This document shows positions 59,905-64,000 of a stretch of 64,000 nt of DNA, piece after piece. The notes below the pieces were generated by a model that ran no database searches, had not been told where the DNA came from, and was given only the letters and a program-made list of their open reading frames with translations. Within the stretch, counting starts at the first letter, position 1, and every line of letters begins with the position of its first letter. The DNA comes from Curtobacterium flaccumfaciens (GTDB taxonomy: Bacteria > Actinomycetota > Actinomycetes > Actinomycetales > Microbacteriaceae), in contig NZ_SNVW01000001.1 of NCBI RefSeq assembly GCF_004361695.1, positions 248,001 to 312,000 of the forward strand. The letters run 5' to 3'. Position numbers and translations under genes: made by a program.

Positions 59905-61013
59905 GCGGCGGGGACGAGGATGTCGCGCACGAGGGCGTCGAGCTTGGCGTCCGCGTCGAGGAACTGCCGGAGGGTCGTGACCGTCGCCCCGAAGCGGTCG
60001 AACTCGTCGATGGTCATCCCGTCGACGTCGTACCCGCGGGCGAACTCCGGCGTCGCGGCACGGAGCGCGTCGAGGACGTGTGCGGGCACCTCGTCGTCGA
60101 TCGCGTCCGGACGGAACGGGAACGCGTTGTCGTTGATGTCCTTCGACCACTGGAACGGCGGCGAGACCACGAGGTCACCGCCCTGGAACTCCGACCACTG
60201 CAGCGCGTTCCGGAAGGCGGCGACGAGCACGCGCGAGTGGAACCCGCGCTCCTGGAAGACGCGGTACGCGTTCTTCACCGCGGCGACGCCGGCCCACTCG
60301 AGGTACCCCGGGTCGATCATGACGTGGTCGCGCTTGACGACGGTCTTCAGCCAGTCGTCGAAGCGGCCCGCCATGAGCGTCACGACGTGCCCGAACTCCT
60401 GCTCGGGCAGTCCGTCGGCGGCGCGACGGGCAAGGGCCCGCTCGATGGCCTCGCCCACGGCGACGACCTGCGGCACCGTGAACGACACGGTCGCGTTGAT
60501 CGAGACACCGCGGTACGCGGCCTCCTCGATCGCGGCGATGCCGACCTTGGTGGCGGGGATCTTCACGATGATGTTCGGTGCCAGACCCGAGAACCGCACG
60601 GCCTGCTCGACGAGCGCGTCGGCGTCGCGGTGCAGGCGGGGGTCGGTCTGCATCGACAGACGGCCGTTGCGCCCACCCGACGCCTCGAACGCCGGCAGGA
60701 GCTGTGCGGCGGCCGCGATGGAGAGCTCCTCGACGGCCTTCCAGCCGATCCAGGACTCCCCCGCCGTCGGGTGTTCCTCGGCGATCTGCTGGATCCGGGG
60801 CTCCCACGTCGCCGGGTCCTGCTGGATGCACGTGTACGCGATCACCGGGTTGCAGGTCGCGCCGACGGCGCCGTACTCGTTGATGGCCGTGGACAGCTCG
60901 CGCGGGTCCGCCGAGTCGTTCCAGAGCGCGGTCACCGTCTGCGACGCTGCCTGCAGCGTGACCGGACGGGTGTCGGTGTCCGTGGACGCCGGTGCGGCGA
61001 GGGTGTCGGTCAT
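59901..61013 (-). CDS. Transaldolase-like enzyme
   Basis: The protein has 370 residues. The Schiff-base lysine is in LAPNIIVKIPATKVG, then SINATVSFTVPQVVA and FHSRVLVAAFRN. It differs from classical transaldolase B in the N-terminal segment (STAINEYGAVGATCNPVIA). In this operon it probably cleaves or transfers a C3 unit from the isomerised sugar. 4-bp overlaps occur at both ends (ATGA). Confidence 0.9.
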   Translation of the reverse strand: MTDTLAAPASTDTDTRPVTLQAASQTVTALWNDSADPRELSTAINEYGAVGATCNPVIAYTCIQQDPATWEPRIQQIAEEHPTAGESWIGWKAVEELSIAAAAQLLPAFEASGGRNGRLSMQTDPRLHRDADALVEQAVRFSGLAPNIIVKIPATKVGIAAIEEAAYRGVSINATVSFTVPQVVAVGEAIERALARRAADGLPEQEFGHVVTLMAGRFDDWLKTVVKRDHVMIDPGYLEWAGVAAVKNAYRVFQERGFHSRVLVAAFRNALQWSEFQGGDLVVSPPFQWSKDINDNAFPFRPDAIDDEVPAHVLDALRAATPEFARGYDVDGMTIDEFDRFGATVTTLRQFLDADAKLDALVRDILVPAA

Positions 61014-61879
61014 CGGTGGAGTCCCTTCTTGATCGTGTCGAGCTGGAAGCGGGAGACCTCGTCGGCGTTCTCGTCCTCGGCGAAGACGCTCGACACGGCG
61101 ACGGTGTCCTCGCGCGCCGTGAAGCCGACGCGGTCGAGGGCGTCCCAGAACGCGTCGAAGTCGACGTCCGCCTGGCCGACGGGCAGGTGCTGGTGCACGC
61201 GCACCGCGTTGCCGGGAGGGTTCGTGATGTAGCGGAGGCCGTGCGACCGGCGGTGGTCGTACGCGTCGGCGACGTGCACCAGCTGGAGCGAGTCACCCGC
61301 GGCGTCGATGACCTCGTCCATGTTGCCGCCGTAGTGGAAGGTGTGGCACGCGACGTAGACGAACCCGACGTGCTTCGAGTTCAGGCCCCGGATCACGCGC
61401 AGCGCCTCGAGCCCGTCCTCGACGAAGTCGTCGGGGTGCGGGTCGATGAGCACGCGGATGCCGGCGTCCTCGATGATCGGCAGCAGTTCCTCCATCGACC
61501 GGTAGAAGGCGTCCTCGGACTCCTCGGGGTGCTCCGGACGACCGGAGAACTCCGTGTTGATCGTGTCGACGCCGAGGCGCTTCGTGATCTCGATGACCCG
61601 CTTCCACTTCCGCACCGCGGCCTCGCGGGCGTCGCGGTCCGGGCCGGACCAGCGGAGCACGGGGAGGACGCTCGCCACCTGCACGCCGGCGGCGGAACAG
61701 GCGGCGGCGAACGCGTCGACGAGGTCGTCGTCGGCCTTCGGGTGCCGGTAGAACGGGATGAAGTCCGCGTGCGGGGTGAGCTGCAGGTACTCGTACCCGA
61801 GGTCGGCGACCTTCTGCGGGAACTCCAGCAGGGACAGGTCGTGGTGGAACGGGGTGGGGTCGAGGGCGATCTTCGGCAT
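61010..61879 (-). CDS. Sugar phosphate isomerase/epimerase, TIM barrel
   Basis: The protein has 289 residues of the xylose isomerase-like fold. Metal ligands are visible in TINTEFSGRPEH (Glu), RVLIDPHPDDF (Asp/His), VACHTFHYGGN (His). It overlaps the upstream dehydrogenase stop by 1 bp (TGATG) and the transaldolase start by 4 bp. It probably isomerises the ketose product of the dehydrogenase. Confidence 0.88.
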   Translation of the reverse strand: MPKIALDPTPFHHDLSLLEFPQKVADLGYEYLQLTPHADFIPFYRHPKADDDLVDAFAAACSAAGVQVASVLPVLRWSGPDRDAREAAVRKWKRVIEITKRLGVDTINTEFSGRPEHPEESEDAFYRSMEELLPIIEDAGIRVLIDPHPDDFVEDGLEALRVIRGLNSKHVGFVYVACHTFHYGGNMDEVIDAAGDSLQLVHVADAYDHRRSHGLRYITNPPGNAVRVHQHLPVGQADVDFDAFWDALDRVGFTAREDTVAVSSVFAEDENADEVSRFQLDTIKKGLHR

Positions 61880-62979
61880 CAGGCCCCCGCGACAGCCGAG
61901 GCGCCGGCTCCGGCCGACGCGCCGGCACCGGCCGGGGCCAGCGTGGTGGACCCGGCCTCGTAGAAGGCCGGCTTCGCGGTGGCGTAGGTCACCTGCTCGA
62001 GCGCACCGGACTGCTGCGCGCGGACCGCGACCTCGGCGACGACGGACGCCGTGTAGCCGTCCCAGGCACTCGGGCCGTCGATCCCGCCCTGCTTCGCCGC
62101 GTCGACCCAGCGCTGGACCTCTTCGTCGTAGGCGGCGCCGAAGCGCTCCACGAACGACGGCGTGACGCCCTGACCGGAAACGCCCTGCGACACGAGGGTG
62201 AGCGACGTCTCGCGGCCGATGTAGGCGACGCCCGACTCGAACACGGCGTCGGTCGTGACCTGGTACCCGAACTGGGCGTTCACGTTGATCTCGACGATCG
62301 CCATGGTGCCGGACTCGGTGGTGAACAGCACGAACTGGGGCTCGGGCAGGTCGGCGGGCGCCAGCGAGTTCCTGCGCGGCTTCTTGACCTCGACGCTCGT
62401 GATCGCCTCGCCCGTGATGAACGGGATGATGTCGATCTCGTGGATCACCGAGTCGTGGATGAGCATCGACTCGCTGAAGTTCGGCGGGGTGGTCGGGTTC
62501 CGGTGCGCGTGGTGCAGCGCGAGCAGGGCGCCGTTCGACCCGGACTCGCGGAGGGCGCGGAGCTCCTGGTAGCCCTTGTCGAACCGGCGCATGAACCCGA
62601 CTTGGATCTTCGGACGGTCGGACTTCGACTGTTCGAGCTCGACGATGCGCAGCGAGTCCTCGGCGGAGGTCGTCAGCGGCTTCTCGCACAGGACGGCGAG
62701 TCCGCGCTCGATCGCCGGCACGAGCACCGGCTCGTGCAGGAACCCCGGCGTCGCGACGATGACCGCGTCGATCGGGGTGCGCTCGAGCGCCTCCTCGAAC
62801 GACGCGGCGGTGATCGCACCGGGCGCCTTCTCGGCAGCGGCCGTGGCGCGCCCGGTGTCGGGGTCGACGATCGCGACGACGTCGGCGCCGGCGATGGTCG
62901 ACGTGATGCGACGGATGTGGTCGCTGCCCATCGCGCCCGCGCCGACGACGGCGACGCGGAGGTTGTCAGTGGTGCTCAT
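61879..62979 (-). CDS. Gfo/Idh/MocA family dehydrogenase (inositol 2-dehydrogenase-like)
   Basis: The protein has 366 residues. NAD-binding VAVVGAGAMGSDHIRRI, EKPL in LAVLCEKPLTTSAEDS, and QVGFMRRFDKGYQEL resemble IolG. An Ala/Gly-rich tail (PAGAGASAGAGASAVAGA) is unusual and repetitive. It is second in the operon, 43 bp after the IolE-like gene. Confidence 0.88.
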   Translation of the reverse strand: MSTTDNLRVAVVGAGAMGSDHIRRITSTIAGADVVAIVDPDTGRATAAAEKAPGAITAASFEEALERTPIDAVIVATPGFLHEPVLVPAIERGLAVLCEKPLTTSAEDSLRIVELEQSKSDRPKIQVGFMRRFDKGYQELRALRESGSNGALLALHHAHRNPTTPPNFSESMLIHDSVIHEIDIIPFITGEAITSVEVKKPRRNSLAPADLPEPQFVLFTTESGTMAIVEINVNAQFGYQVTTDAVFESGVAYIGRETSLTLVSQGVSGQGVTPSFVERFGAAYDEEVQRWVDAAKQGGIDGPSAWDGYTASVVAEVAVRAQQSGALEQVTYATAKPAFYEAGSTTLAPAGAGASAGAGASAVAGA

Positions 62980-63022
62980 GGTGGCTCTCCTGTGGTGGGT
63001 GACGCTGCGGACGCGGGCTGCG

Positions 63023-63976
63023 TCAGGACGCGCGGGCGGCGGACGTGGAACCGAAGATGTGCTGGAACGTGCGCTCGGCGATCGGGCCGGGAGCGTCGAC
63101 CGAGCAGCCGTACATGTCCTGCTCGACGATGCCGAACACGTCCGGGTTGATCGCGGCGACGGCCTCGATGATCGGGGCAAGCGCGGGCGTGCCGTGCGGC
63201 GGCTCGGTCATGATGCCCTGCGAGACGGCGGTGGCGAACGGCACGTCGTTCTTCAGGACGTCGAACAGCAGGTCGGTGTCGACCTGCTTGAGGTGCAGGT
63301 AGCCGATCCGCTCCGGGTGCTCGGCGATGAGCTTGAGGTTGTCGCCGCCGTAGTACGCGAAGTGTCCGGTGTCGAGGCAGAGGTTCGTGTACTCGGGGTT
63401 CGTGACCTCGAGGAAGCGCACGGTCTCCTTGTACGTGCCGACGTGGCTGTCGGCGTGCGTGTGGAACTGCTGGTGGACGCCGAACTCCTCGAGCAGCGCC
63501 TTGCCGAGCTGGTCGTGCCCCTTGCCGAGGCGCCCCCACTGCTCGTCCGTCAGCGTGCGGGACTCGAGGACCTCTTCAGTGGCGTCCGAGCGCCAGAGGT
63601 CGGGGATCGTGACCAGGTGCTCGGCGCCGAGCTTCGCGGCGAGGCCCGCCACGGCGACCGCCTGGTCCCACGCACGCTGGAACTGGTCCTCACCCTTGTG
63701 GAACCCGGTGAAGACCGTGCCGGCGGACAGCTTGAGCCCACGGGAGTCGAGCTCGTCCGACAGCTGTGCGGGGTCGGTCGGCAGGTACCCGTAGGGGCCG
63801 AGCTCGATCCACTCGTACCCGGCGGCGGACGCCTCGTCGAGGAAGCGCTGCCACGGGACCTGCTTCGGGTCGTCGGGGAACCAGACGCCCCACGAGTCCG
63901 GTGCGGTGCCGATGCGGATCGAGGCCGGTGCCGCGTCGGTGGACGGGCTGCCGGTGGGGGTGGCGGTGTCGGTCAT
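63023..63976 (-). CDS. TIM-barrel sugar isomerase/dehydratase (inosose dehydratase IolE-like)
   Basis: The protein has 317 residues. IRIGTAPDSWGVWFPDDP is the IolE hallmark, with HTHADSHVGTYKET and LCLDTGHFAYYGGDN as metal-binding segments. First gene of the operon within this window; 24 bp of upstream sequence remain, too short to judge the promoter or a further upstream gene. Confidence 0.88.
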   Translation of the reverse strand: MTDTATPTGSPSTDAAPASIRIGTAPDSWGVWFPDDPKQVPWQRFLDEASAAGYEWIELGPYGYLPTDPAQLSDELDSRGLKLSAGTVFTGFHKGEDQFQRAWDQAVAVAGLAAKLGAEHLVTIPDLWRSDATEEVLESRTLTDEQWGRLGKGHDQLGKALLEEFGVHQQFHTHADSHVGTYKETVRFLEVTNPEYTNLCLDTGHFAYYGGDNLKLIAEHPERIGYLHLKQVDTDLLFDVLKNDVPFATAVSQGIMTEPPHGTPALAPIIEAVAAINPDVFGIVEQDMYGCSVDAPGPIAERTFQHIFGSTSAARAS

Positions 63977-64000
63977 GACGTCGCTGTCGCTTTCTGGGGC

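Overview
The window is about 71% G+C with strongly G/C-biased third codon positions. It carries actinobacterial markers: a mycothiol-type MshB deacetylase, succinylase-branch lysine genes dapE/dapD/dapC, a DUF3117 protein, a 7Fe ferredoxin and many GTG or leaderless starts. The gene content resembles Microbacteriaceae, and I suspect Curtobacterium, but that is an inference. Most of it is ordinary chromosome, densely packed on both strands. I saw no rRNA, tRNA or CRISPR array.

Layout. 1-5.2 kb: stress protein (partial), PRC/MgtE_N/CBS protein, DUF1003 protein, Mrp, tatB and two methyltransferases. 5.2-7.2 kb: PIN toxin with an HTH antitoxin, and an AAA ATPase. 7.2-15.6 kb: DUF3117, AI-2E transporter, PIG-V-like mannosyltransferase, dapE<>dapD, citrate synthase, dapC and fdxA. 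15.7-21.7 kb: MshB fused to a membrane domain, M20 hydrolase, typA and a CPBP protein. 21.9-31.2 kb: peroxiredoxin, PH protein, a 0.73-kb composite repeat array, and an oligopeptide ABC operon (substrate-binding protein, two permeases, double ATPase) with a second PH gene inserted on the opposite strand. 31.5-38.3 kb: S9 peptidase, then gcvT-gcvH-gcvP behind a tandem glycine riboswitch. 38.3-45.2 kb: BlaI/M56 pair, FBP protein, LysR, GNATs, a HicAB-like pair, a methyltransferase-like gene lacking motif I and a MalY-type aminotransferase.

45.3-48.2 kb: a two-gene module bounded by perfect 24-bp direct repeats. It holds a DUF4041/GIY-YIG nuclease protein and a coiled-coil partner that is broken by frameshifts in this sequence. 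This is the best candidate for an acquired, possibly phage-defence, system. 48.2-58.6 kb: PEP mutase-like enzyme, HD protein, a secreted cell-wall-binding-repeat protein, an HTH-nucleotidyltransferase, ychF, exonuclease, SRPBCC protein, GntR regulator and tautomerase. 58.7-64.0 kb: a tightly overlapping five-gene minus-strand carbohydrate (inositol-like) catabolic operon with two Gfo/Idh dehydrogenases, two TIM-barrel isomerases and a transaldolase-like enzyme.

A recurring theme is a dispersed palindrome with core GGAGGCGCGG / CCGCGCCTCC. Five long, nearly perfect copies sit at gene 3' ends, and many single-arm relics occur elsewhere. The same palindrome is a building block of the array at 23.2-23.9 kb. 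It looks like a lineage-specific terminator or REP-like element that has been amplified there.
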